This document shows positions 15,850 through 25,120 of a DNA stretch of 64,000 nucleotides, one piece after another. Positions within the stretch are counted from its first letter, which is position 1; the number at the start of each line of letters is the position of its first letter. The DNA lies in the IMG/VR virus record IMGVR_UViG_3300024289_000028, positions 1 to 64,000 of that record; one strand, 5' to 3'. The DNA is from a virus. The translations under genes and the position numbers were made by a program. The notes beneath the pieces were generated by a model. That model was not told where the DNA came from and made no database searches. It saw only the letters and a list, made by a program, of their open reading frames with translations.

Positions 15850-18800
15850 TTATTTGTTCAATAAAAAGTAGTTCAATACCAGTGGATCGCCAGCAATACC
15901 GCCTTTGAAATTCACCTTAGTATTTATGTTGATTTGAACATTCGTAGTAGTAGCGATGGTCTGACCAGCTATGTATACAACGCCCGCTGTTAGGGTGTTT
16001 ACGTTCAAACTAGAACCGCCGCCACCAATTTGGCTTGTTATATATGCTTTAATAGCACGTTGAGTTGGAATAACAGAGTCCGAATCTTGTGTAAAGAACG
16101 GATCTGTTGAAAATTCAGAAATTGTTGCTCCTGAACCGCCCAATGCTACAGAACCCAGCGAAAGTTCGTTCAACCCTGCAATATTAAATGCGTCAGCATT
16201 CAATGTTGCAACACCAGTTGATTGCTCAACGTTGAATAATCCACCAACTCTAAAGTTACCGTCTTGGTCAGTACTTGTGTAGAACACACGACCGCCTTCT
16301 GAGCCAACGGTTTCGTTAGCAGGAACTGGATCTTGTAACGGCAAGTCTGGGTAATTTGTTTGTGTTTTATTACCTGTTCCCACGTCTAAGAAATCATGTC
16401 CTGTTAAACGAACCTGTGAATAACGTCTACGAATTGAAATTGCTGTTTCATGATCCGGTGCTTCGGCAGCTCCCAATGCTGGACTTAGTTGTAGAGTTGC
16501 ATTGTAAGTACCGTCAGTATTTGGTATTAATCCAGTTACGGTAACTAGTCTATACCAAACATCGTTAATTCCTGCGATCTGAACGTTTGAACCTGCTCTT
16601 GGAACATCGGTTAGATTCTTAAATCCAACATATGAACTTACTTGATAGTTGTCAGCATATCCGTCGCCTGTTACGGTTGCAGATGCTGCGGTATAACCTG
16701 TTCCTCTATTGGTCCAAATTGGTTGACTTAATGCTCCATCTCCTACTCTAATTTCGACGGTTGCATCTGATCCTGTGTTATTAGGATCAGTGATAGTCAT
16801 AGTTGGAGCACTTGAGTAACCACTACCTGGTTCGTGAATCCAAATTTCAGTAATTTGGTTATTTGTTACATAAGCTCTGGCTCTAGTCTTGGCGCCAGCA
16901 ACTACGCCTTGTGCTTTTGGACTTGTTGGAGCAAGTACCATCCATTTTGGACTTCCAGAAATACTTCCTAATGCAGATGCTACGTATTCTTTAGCCACTA
17001 CCGCTGTCATTGTTCCAGATGCCGCTGAAAGAACTAGGGCGGATCCGCCTTTAGATGTAGATACTGAGAATTGTGTAGTATTTGTAGATTCAACACTAAT
17101 TACCCAATAGTATGTGTCATTTCTAACACCACCAAATGTAGTGCCTGTGAATCTTACACGATCATTTACACTAATATTTGCTGTTGTATCAGATGTTGTT
17201 ATTAAATTTGTATTCAATACAAAATTAATGCTTGCAGCACCACTCGATGCTGTAGTTGGAAGTGCTACATTTCTATTATTTCCATAGGCCGCAGCATTCC
17301 AGTTACGTGTTGCAGGTAGTGCTGGACCTTCTACCCATGTAATACCATCTGTAGAATATGCTGTTCTTGTAGAGTTATAAGCAAAAGCTGTATAAGCTCC
17401 GCCACCATAAACAACTCTATACCAACGTGCTGCTGCACCCGGCATAGTTGCCGATGTCCATGATGTACCGTTTGATGAGTAAGCAGCCTTAGTTGAAGTT
17501 CCATTTGGTCCTCCAGCTACCGTTACAAACTTACCATTGCCATAAACTACTGAACTCCAGTAGTCTGCACTTGGCAATGTATTACCTGCGGTCCAAGTAA
17601 TACCGTCTGTAGAATAAGCACTTAATTGGCTAGTTGCTGTAATACCTGTTACTACAACATAATATGCTGTTGCTCCTGGCTGACCGTATGCAATACTTGT
17701 ATATTCTGTTGAGCTAGCACTAATTGTGCCGTTTAACCATGTTACCCCATCTGTTGAGTAAGCGGTTCTATTTTGTCCACCGCTAATTGCAACATATTTG
17801 CTGCCAGCATAGATCATATCTGACCACTGGCCTTGAGTTGGAATAGCGTTAGTAGTTCCTGTCCATGTTACTCCATCTGTAGATGTAGCAAGATGACGTG
17901 TATTTGCTATAACAGCAATATACTGATTAGAACCGTTATATGCAATTGCTGTATATTCCCATGAACTCGATGGTGTTGCTAGTGTAACAGATGTCCATGT
18001 TTCGCCGTCTGTACTTGAAGCAGCATATGGAGTTGCTACGTTATCGTGACCAACTGCAACAAATTTGCTGCCTGTCCAGATAACATCTTGCCAATATGCA
18101 CTTGCAGGCAATGTTCTTGCAGTATATGATCCAGGATTAGTATCTTTAGCTGTTGTTGAAATTGCTAGGCTAGCATGTGAACCGTCACGTAGTGTCCACG
18201 TTACACCATCTTCAGATGTTGCTGCGTAATCACCGTACGATGTTACGTAGAATACACCGCCGCCATAGTTAATAGAACTCCACTCATATATTCCTGGAAG
18301 TGTGCTGGCTGTCCATGTTGCGCCATCAAATGAGTAAGCTGCATTTCCAGAGCTGTCTGAAATTGCCACATAACGTCCGTTACCATAAGCAACGTCAATC
18401 CAATTTGATGTAGTTGAGTCATTGTTAGCTGGTAGGCTAGTTGCTCCAACGGTCCATGTTGATCCATCTGTTGAATAAGCACTTGCTCTGCTGAAGCCGC
18501 CACCGATCATAACAAATCTATTATAACCGTATGTAACTGCTACTGCATCAACGCTCTGTGTTGAAGTTGACCATGAAGTTCCTGTTGTACTTACAGAGTA
18601 ATAAGCAGAACCAGATGTTCTAGAAACAGCAACAAACTTTTGATTACCGTAGGTAACATCTGACCATGAAGCTGATGTTCCTAAACTTGCGCTAGTCCAA
18701 TTAATACCATCTGTTGAGTATGCAGCACTTGTGCCACCACTTGCTACTGCTACAAAGTAACTAACTCCTGTGCTAACTTGGCCGTAGGCAATAGCGGTCC

Positions 18801-21800
18801 ATGTTGCAGATGCTGGTAAAGTCATTGCAGTCCATGTTGATCCGTCTGCGGAATAAGCACCACTGGCTGTTCCACTAGCTATGGCTACGTATTTTGGTGT
18901 TACAGCAGTACCAGATACTGACACGCTTGTAATTCCACCACTTACACCGGATACGGTTGACACGGTGATTGTTAAATTATTAGTTGGCGTGGTACCACCT
19001 AAACTTGCACCTAAAATTGTAACGGTATCACCAACTGCATATAATACACCCGGCGAATTGATAGTTACACTATAAACTCCATTTCTTCTAGAAACATCAA
19101 ATGTTGCTAGATTTCCTGAACCGCTTGTAGTTCCAGATAGTCCGGTGTAAGTTGAATAACCATCGCCAAATGCAATGTCTGTCCAGGTAGAACTTGCTGG
19201 AAGAGTTGATAATGATTTAGTAAATGCAGGTGCTGTAAATGATAGTCTTGGAGTAATAACATAAGTTGATGTTAAACTTAGCGAGCTAGCAATTGCAGTT
19301 CCTGGAACAACGTGATCCCAACCTGCTGTACCTGTTGATTCTTTATAAACGGTAGCTACTTTTGAACCAGCGTTATAAGAATTAATATAACCGTATTGTC
19401 CTGCACCTGTACCTGCTGTAATATAAACAGCCATTCCAACGTATGCAGAACTTGTTGCTGTATCTGCTGCGGCAAGTGTAATTTGAGTTGTGTTTCCTGC
19501 CTGAGCTTGGTTAGAAGCAGTGACATAACCAGTGCCGCCTGTTCCGGAGCTATCGCCTGGATCAGTTAATCTAACTTGGAACACTCCGTTATCGCGGAAT
19601 TCTCCCATTCTAGTTGCTGCACTATAGCCTGCACCGGATATTGAATACGACCCTGTATGATAATCGCTACCAGCGTTTCCATATTCTAATAATAAAATAT
19701 TGTTACCGTCAGTAATAACGTTTCTAATATCTGCTTCTGTTGAACGGTTATTGATTAAACCGGTAATTGGTGTTTCAGTAACATCAACGCCTTCTGCTAC
19801 AGCACCATAGTCGCCGTAAGAGTTGTTACCGTTTGTTCCGCGAATTTTACCGCCGTTTTCTGCTAGATAGCCAACGTGTGCATAGTAAGTAAAGATCGAA
19901 ACAAGTTCTGCACGACCTAAGTTAGTTACCCATGCGCCAATTCCATCGCTAATAACTTGAGTAAAGTCATTAGACACCATCGAATCAACACCGCCATTGT
20001 GTAATGAGCCGTCAATCTTCTGACCAACAGCCGCTGTACCAAAGGTTGTAACGTTTTGTGTATATGTTGATTTGTTAGTTACCCACACGCGGTCATCGTT
20101 TGGTCCCCAACCATAGTCTAGAGAAACATAAGAACCTGCTAATGGACGTTGTGTACCAAATTCGTTTGCTGGTAATAGGCCTGTTGCGCTTACTGGGTTA
20201 GCTCCAGGTGTTGTTCCGTCTGAGCTTCCGTCAAGGCCTAGTAATGTTTGATTTCTAACTCCACAACCGTTTCTAACTAGATACATATCTTCTAGTTTTG
20301 AACCAGTTAATGCGTTTCTGTAATAACGAGCTGCTAATGCAGATTTGTAGTTTCCTGTATATTTTAAATCGTAAGCTAGTGCTTCAACGTAATTTCTAAT
20401 ATCGTTTTGGCAGTAAGAGCTTAGATAGTAGAATGTCATAGTCATTGATCCAGAGGCTGCTGATAAATCAAGAGCTCCTGTCAATGATTCTGAAGTACTG
20501 ATCTTAAATTGTGTTGCACTTATAATGCTATAAATGTAATATGTTGTTCCTGTTGAAACACCACCAAATGTAGTACCAGTAAATCTTACAGCATCTCCGA
20601 CTTGCATCCATGCTGTGCTTGAGCAAGTTAGTTTATCATCTGAAGTTGTTGCTGTTACGGTTGCTTTGTAAGTGTTGTTGATATAAGCTGTTGCTTCTGC
20701 GGCTAAAAATTCTTTGTTTAGTAGTAGAATTTCTGCAGCATTTAACACATCTAAATCTTTTGTTGGAACATTTGTTCCAGTAACAATTGGAAGTGCTCCT
20801 GAATTTGCATATCCGATGATGTTTGAAAGTAAAATTTCTACTTGAGAAACTGCATCGCCGGCAGCAACTAGCGCAGAACGAACTCCAATAAAGTCAATAA
20901 TTCTACTAGTTGCTTCTAACTGGCTAGCAAGAACAACACCAGTTGAAGAAAGGCCTCTTTGATATGCCATTCCGTTTTGAATCGATAAGAAGTTTGATCC
21001 AAACATCATATCGTAGCCTAGTGCATCTACAATATACCCAACGTCTCGTGAACATAATGTTTCGTCAAAGTCTAATGTTGCAAATTCTCTCTTAATATGT
21101 TGAACCGCATCAGTTTGAATAGATGTTTTAGCTGCTTGTAATGTTGTATTAGCGGCAGAAAGTGTTGCACTTACCCATGTTGTTTCTGGGGCAACACTAG
21201 ATGGTGTTGTGCCAGTATTGATAGTGTCACGTATTTCTGTTAAACGTGTTGCTGCATAAGTACCAGCTGTTGAACTTCCTGCTGTGCCTGTTGTATCTTG
21301 AGTAGCAGCATTTCCTGTTGTCTTTGTCCAGCTACCTGTATTACCTTGTGCAATGTAAGTAATAATTGCAATTAAACGATTTTGCACAGCAATAGCAGCA
21401 GTTTTCTCGGATGAAGGTTCAACAAATGTTCCATTACTATAATATGAACGTGCAGCAATAACGGTTGCTAGGTTACCACCATACATTAAATCATAATACA
21501 ATGCTTCAACAATATATCCAATGTCTCTTGTACATGCTGTTTGTCCAGATACTCCTAAACTAGTCCATAAAGAACTATAGTTTAAAACCATATATGCTGT
21601 AACTTCAGCTTGTAAAAATGATTTGTTAGCAAGAATTAATCTTGCGGCATTGTAATAACCTGAAGTATAACCATAAGTTCCGCCGGTTGGTGTTGGACGA
21701 ACATAAGAATCTGCATAAGCAAGACCGTTGTTAAGAACATCTTTAATTTCTCTTGCATTGTTTACAATAGAAAGTGCAGAAGTAGATAGTCTTAATTGTT

Positions 21801-24800
21801 CTTGAACTTTAGCAAAGATAAAATCTACGGTTGCTAAGGTTGGAGCAAGTTGGCTATTTAAAACAACCTGTGTTGATGTGATTCCTCTTCTATATGAACT
21901 TGCGGTTTTAATAGACATATAATTAGAACCAAACAAGAAGTCATAGTATAATGCATCAATAATATATCCTGTATCTCTCTTACATAGAGTTTCATCATAT
22001 GATAGAGTTGGGAAATATTCGTTAATATATTCGATTGTTTCTGTTTGAATATATGATTTTGCAGCAAGAATTTTAGCACCAGCAGTTAACAAACCTGCGG
22101 CTGGCCATGTAATATCTGGAGCAACGGTTGTTGGTGCTGTTCCAGTGTTGATTGTGTCATAAATTTCTTGAACACGAGTCTGTGCAGTTGTCGCTGCACC
22201 TGCTGAGCCAGCTGTACCTGAAGTATCTTGTGTAGATGTGTTTCCTGTAGACTTAGTCCATCCGCCAGTATTACCAGTTGCAATATTGTCAATAATGTCT
22301 TTGATTCTATTAACGGTGGCTAATAGTGCTGTTTTTTGACCTGCTGGTTCTACTAATACTCCGTTACTATAATAAGCACGAGCGGCAATTACGGTTTGTA
22401 GATTACCGCCGTATGTTAAATCGTATACAAGAGCGTCTACAATGTAGCCCATATCACGAGTACATTTTGCTTTATCTCCTGCGCTTAATGCTGTCCAAAC
22501 AGCATTATAGTTTGTATTCATATATGCTGAAACTTCGTCTTGAATAAAAGACTTGTTAGCAAGAATTAAACGAGCCGCATTTAGATAGCCTGCATCTGAA
22601 GCATTGTTAGATCCGCCTGTTGGAGTTGGATATACAAATGCTGATGCATACGAATCTCCAAGTTCAATTACTTTCTTCATTTCTAAGATATTACTATCTG
22701 TGAATAAAGTAGCTGCTCCGGTGCCTGTGCCTGCTCTTTGTCCTGTTGTATTCTGTGTTTCGCTGTTTCCTGTTGTAGGTGTCACAGCAGTATTTGTAAT
22801 AATATCATCAACAATAGATTGAATACGTTGAAGAGCTGATATAGATTTAGTTTTTTCATTAGCTGAAATTACACTTGGTGATGCTTCAGTTCTTGTTCCA
22901 CGTAATTCATCTCCAACCACTGCGGTATTTGCAGGTACGATAATTGGTAATGTTTCATAATAATGGCCGGTTTTAACAAAAATTGTAAAGTGTGGAATTT
23001 CTTCTGCTGGAAGAGAATCTGTATCTCCGGCTGTGATTGCATCTGTTACTATAGAAACTAAAGACGAAACTAAGTCTGATGCATCGGTTTCGGCTGTATA
23101 GTTTGTGTCAATTACCTGTTTAATTCTGTTTCCTACAGAAATACCATTCAATGTTTGATAATTTGCAGCAGGTGCAGCATTAGATAAAATGCTATCCATC
23201 AAACTTACACCGTAATTAATTGCAGCAACGGTCTGAGCTTCTTGTCCGCTAATATAGCTTGCGCCTAATGTTGTAAAATAGGCTTGAGCAGCTTCTATAG
23301 TTTTACCATTTCCTGTATGAGAAATATCATAGACAATAGCATCTACTAATAGACCCATATCTCTTTGGCAAATAGTTTTATCATATGAGAAACCTGACCA
23401 AATTCCTGTGCCTGCGGTAATTTGATAATCAACCCATTCAACAATTTCTTTCTGAATAAATGTTCTGTTGATAGAAAGTAGATATTTTGCATTTGGGTAT
23501 TCAGTACCTGCTTCAACTTGTTGAGCAGCATATCTTACACTTGCCCATGGTTGGTCAATGGTTAGACCAAATGTTGGAGCAGGAGTGTTTGTTCCGTGAG
23601 GGGCAACATAATAAACTTTTGATACACGACCAAAGTATGCCCATGCTGGATAACCACCATCTACTGAAAGTACCTGACCTTCGTCGCCTATTGGTAATCT
23701 TGTTGGGCCAGATCCTGAATAATAAACTAAGTCGCCAGCAGTAGTAAGTACGCTTTCTTCGTTACCTGCTGTTAATAAATTCCAATAAGTTCCAAGAGTG
23801 TCGTTATCTGGACGGCTTGGTGTTGATGCTGTGTGGGCTTGAACACAAATATAAGAATTTGGTCCATACTTAACTGCGTCGCCTAAAATATAAGCCGTTG
23901 AAGTTACCCATGTGCTTCTCCACTTGATACCTTCGTTTAATAAACTCCAATACGATGCGTTTGGCGGTCTTTGGTTTGAATTATCGGCTGTGGCAACATA
24001 GGTAAAACCGCCGTTACGAACAATTTCGCCAACTTTATAAGATGCACCAGACGACCAATCGCCAGCAAGTCTAAATCCTGTTGTAAACAAATCCCAATCT
24101 GTTGAATTAGTTGACGGTGCAAATCCGCCAGCAGATACATGATCTGTTTTTGCAATATAAGTATTTCCACCGTAGCGAACAATATCGCCGGGTTGATATG
24201 TTGTACCTGAAGTCCAATCGCTTTCAAATTCAACACCTTCAACAAATTGATTCCATTTAGCAACATCGGTTACAAAACTTGCTGCTGCTGTGTGGTCAGT
24301 AATACAAATATAAACGCCACCGCCATTTTTAACTAGGTCGTTGACCTTGTATCTTGTTGCTGTAGTCCATGCACCTTTGTATTCAACGCCTTGATTAAAA
24401 TAATCCCACTTGCTTTGATCAGCTTCTAATCCAAGAGCAACGGTAGCAGCTGATGTATGATATTCGTTACATACATATGTTGTACCGCCGTACTTGATAA
24501 CATCGCCTAGTTTATATCTAGTAGATGATGTCCATGCACCTTTCCAATCAAGTCCTTTAGAAAATAAATCCCACTTGCTTTGATCAGCTTCTAATCCAAG
24601 AGCATTTGTACCTGCGGCAGTATGTGCGGTGTTACATAGGTAGGTGTAACCACCGTACTTAACAATATCATTTACTTTATATGTTGTTCCAGCGACCCAT
24701 GCACTCTTCCAATCAAAACTTTCTGCAAATAAATCCCAATCGCTTTGATTATCTTCTAATGTCGAATCACTAGTATGTCCATTATTACAAATATAAACAT

Positions 24801-25065
24801 AACCACCGTACTTAACGATGTCGTTTTCTTTGTAAAGTGTTGTTGCAGTCCAATCACCTTTCCAAACTTGACCGTCTGCAAACAAATTCCATTTAGTTGG
24901 AATATTATCTAAGTCTGTATAGAAATCAGCTGCTGCTGTGTGACCGACTACGCAAAGATATGTACGTCCGCCATATGCAATAATGTCGTCTTTATAGTAT
25001 GTAGTACCGGTTGTCCAGTCATCTTTCCATACAAATCTAATTCTACCTAATTTAAACTCTGCCAT
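15850..25065 (-). CDS. Giant multi-repeat virion structural protein (3071 aa)
   Basis: Residues 1-430: eight CBM5/12-like repeats (W..G..Y..GDIV.YGG..Y.C...H). Residues ~500-535: KVYYVAPHG...PWASVRYA, the usual entry of a pectin-lyase-like beta-helix. Residues ~530-1580: six copies of a helical module with C.RD.GYIVDAL.YDL.YGGN. Residues ~1590-1760: RNGCGVRNQTLLGLDG, FTQVISDGIGAW and NGGKIRGTNGN, also present in the 1832-aa protein. Residues ~2060-2590: twelve Asp-box repeats. C terminus: YTSTDQDGNFRVGGLFNVEQ...PTQRAIKAYI, shared with the 1832-aa paralogue. GGAG supports the start. Probably a long tail or fibre protein for host surface contact. Its size is exceptional for one virion polypeptide. 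Confidence 0.85.
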   Translation of the reverse strand: MAEFKLGRIRFVWKDDWTTGTTYYKDDIIAYGGRTYLCVVGHTAAADFYTDLDNIPTKWNLFADGQVWKGDWTATTLYKENDIVKYGGYVYICNNGHTSDSTLEDNQSDWDLFAESFDWKSAWVAGTTYKVNDIVKYGGYTYLCNTAHTAAGTNALGLEADQSKWDLFSKGLDWKGAWTSSTRYKLGDVIKYGGTTYVCNEYHTSAATVALGLEADQSKWDYFNQGVEYKGAWTTATRYKVNDLVKNGGGVYICITDHTAAASFVTDVAKWNQFVEGVEFESDWTSGTTYQPGDIVRYGGNTYIAKTDHVSAGGFAPSTNSTDWDLFTTGFRLAGDWSSGASYKVGEIVRNGGFTYVATADNSNQRPPNASYWSLLNEGIKWRSTWVTSTAYILGDAVKYGPNSYICVQAHTASTPSRPDNDTLGTYWNLLTAGNEESVLTTAGDLVYYSGSGPTRLPIGDEGQVLSVDGGYPAWAYFGRVSKVYYVAPHGTNTPAPTFGLTIDQPWASVRYAAQQVEAGTEYPNAKYLLSINRTFIQKEIVEWVDYQITAGTGIWSGFSYDKTICQRDMGLLVDAIVYDISHTGNGKTIEAAQAYFTTLGASYISGQEAQTVAAINYGVSLMDSILSNAAPAANYQTLNGISVGNRIKQVIDTNYTAETDASDLVSSLVSIVTDAITAGDTDSLPAEEIPHFTIFVKTGHYYETLPIIVPANTAVVGDELRGTRTEASPSVISANEKTKSISALQRIQSIVDDIITNTAVTPTTGNSETQNTTGQRAGTGTGAATLFTDSNILEMKKVIELGDSYASAFVYPTPTGGSNNASDAGYLNAARLILANKSFIQDEVSAYMNTNYNAVWTALSAGDKAKCTRDMGYIVDALVYDLTYGGNLQTVIAARAYYSNGVLVEPAGQKTALLATVNRIKDIIDNIATGNTGGWTKSTGNTSTQDTSGTAGSAGAATTAQTRVQEIYDTINTGTAPTTVAPDITWPAAGLLTAGAKILAAKSYIQTETIEYINEYFPTLSYDETLCKRDTGYIIDALYYDFLFGSNYMSIKTASSYRRGITSTQVVLNSQLAPTLATVDFIFAKVQEQLRLSTSALSIVNNAREIKDVLNNGLAYADSYVRPTPTGGTYGYTSGYYNAARLILANKSFLQAEVTAYMVLNYSSLWTSLGVSGQTACTRDIGYIVEALYYDLMYGGNLATVIAARSYYSNGTFVEPSSEKTAAIAVQNRLIAIITYIAQGNTGSWTKTTGNAATQDTTGTAGSSTAGTYAATRLTEIRDTINTGTTPSSVAPETTWVSATLSAANTTLQAAKTSIQTDAVQHIKREFATLDFDETLCSRDVGYIVDALGYDMMFGSNFLSIQNGMAYQRGLSSTGVVLASQLEATSRIIDFIGVRSALVAAGDAVSQVEILLSNIIGYANSGALPIVTGTNVPTKDLDVLNAAEILLLNKEFLAAEATAYINNTYKATVTATTSDDKLTCSSTAWMQVGDAVRFTGTTFGGVSTGTTYYIYSIISATQFKISTSESLTGALDLSAASGSMTMTFYYLSSYCQNDIRNYVEALAYDLKYTGNYKSALAARYYRNALTGSKLEDMYLVRNGCGVRNQTLLGLDGSSDGTTPGANPVSATGLLPANEFGTQRPLAGSYVSLDYGWGPNDDRVWVTNKSTYTQNVTTFGTAAVGQKIDGSLHNGGVDSMVSNDFTQVISDGIGAWVTNLGRAELVSIFTYYAHVGYLAENGGKIRGTNGNNSYGDYGAVAEGVDVTETPITGLINNRSTEADIRNVITDGNNILLLEYGNAGSDYHTGSYSISGAGYSAATRMGEFRDNGVFQVRLTDPGDSSGTGGTGYVTASNQAQAGNTTQITLAAADTATSSAYVGMAVYITAGTGAGQYGYINSYNAGSKVATVYKESTGTAGWDHVVPGTAIASSLSLTSTYVITPRLSFTAPAFTKSLSTLPASSTWTDIAFGDGYSTYTGLSGTTSGSGNLATFDVSRRNGVYSVTINSPGVLYAVGDTVTILGASLGGTTPTNNLTITVSTVSGVSGGITSVSVSGTAVTPKYVAIASGTASGAYSADGSTWTAMTLPASATWTAIAYGQVSTGVSYFVAVASGGTSAAYSTDGINWTSASLGTSASWSDVTYGNQKFVAVSRTSGSAYYSVSTTGTSWSTSTQSVDAVAVTYGYNRFVMIGGGFSRASAYSTDGSTWTVGATSLPANNDSTTSNWIDVAYGNGRYVAISDSSGNAAYSFDGATWTASTLPGIYEWSSINYGGGVFYVTSYGDYAATSEDGVTWTLRDGSHASLAISTTAKDTNPGSYTARTLPASAYWQDVIWTGSKFVAVGHDNVATPYAASSTDGETWTSVTLATPSSSWEYTAIAYNGSNQYIAVIANTRHLATSTDGVTWTGTTNAIPTQGQWSDMIYAGSKYVAISGGQNRTAYSTDGVTWLNGTISASSTEYTSIAYGQPGATAYYVVVTGITATSQLSAYSTDGITWTAGNTLPSADYWSSVVYGNGKFVTVAGGPNGTSTKAAYSSNGTSWTSATMPGAAARWYRVVYGGGAYTAFAYNSTRTAYSTDGITWVEGPALPATRNWNAAAYGNNRNVALPTTASSGAASINFVLNTNLITTSDTTANISVNDRVRFTGTTFGGVRNDTYYWVISVESTNTTQFSVSTSKGGSALVLSAASGTMTAVVAKEYVASALGSISGSPKWMVLAPTSPKAQGVVAGAKTRARAYVTNNQITEIWIHEPGSGYSSAPTMTITDPNNTGSDATVEIRVGDGALSQPIWTNRGTGYTAASATVTGDGYADNYQVSSYVGFKNLTDVPRAGSNVQIAGINDVWYRLVTVTGLIPNTDGTYNATLQLSPALGAAEAPDHETAISIRRRYSQVRLTGHDFLDVGTGNKTQTNYPDLPLQDPVPANETVGSEGGRVFYTSTDQDGNFRVGGLFNVEQSTGVATLNADAFNIAGLNELSLGSVALGGSGATISEFSTDPFFTQDSDSVIPTQRAIKAYITSQIGGGGSSLNVNTLTAGVVYIAGQTIATTTNVQININTKVNFKGGIAGDPLVLNYFLLNK
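17290..18880 (-). repeat. Twelve Asp-box repeats in the 3071-aa protein
   Basis: Units of about 45 residues such as AYSTDGSTWTVG, ATSEDGVTWTLR and AYSTDGITWVEG alternate with LPAS..W and YG..FVAV strands. Twelve copies were counted by eye, enough for two six-bladed propellers or one larger array. Confidence 0.8.
20310..23500 (-). repeat. Six degenerate helical modules (CxRDxGYIVDALxYDL type)
   Basis: Six copies of roughly 75 residues. Each starts with a NKSFIQ.E helix and continues to C.RD.GYIV.AL.YDL.YG.N..... Copies two to five share the linker TG.TSTQDT-type sequence and differ most in the middle. Single copies also occur in the 2153-aa and 1832-aa proteins. Confidence 0.75.
23760..25040 (-). 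repeat. Eight tandem CBM5/12-like repeats in the 3071-aa protein
   Basis: Each unit of 50-55 residues has the order W....Y...D.V.YGG..Y.C...H.......W.L. This is the aromatic layout of chitin/cellulose-binding families 5 and 12. The last two copies have lost the Cys or the His. Confidence 0.75.
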
Positions 25066-25091
25066 TTATAGCTCCGTTATGCAAGTATTAA

Positions 25092-25099
25092 TATTTATT
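25092..25099 (-). promoter_or_regulatory. Late promoter AATAAATA
   Basis: Minus-strand NATAAATA octamer in the 55-bp gap upstream of the 3071-aa gene, 27 bp from its start codon. Confidence 0.55.
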
Positions 25100-25120
25100 C
25101 AATCCGTAAATGCTAGGTTT

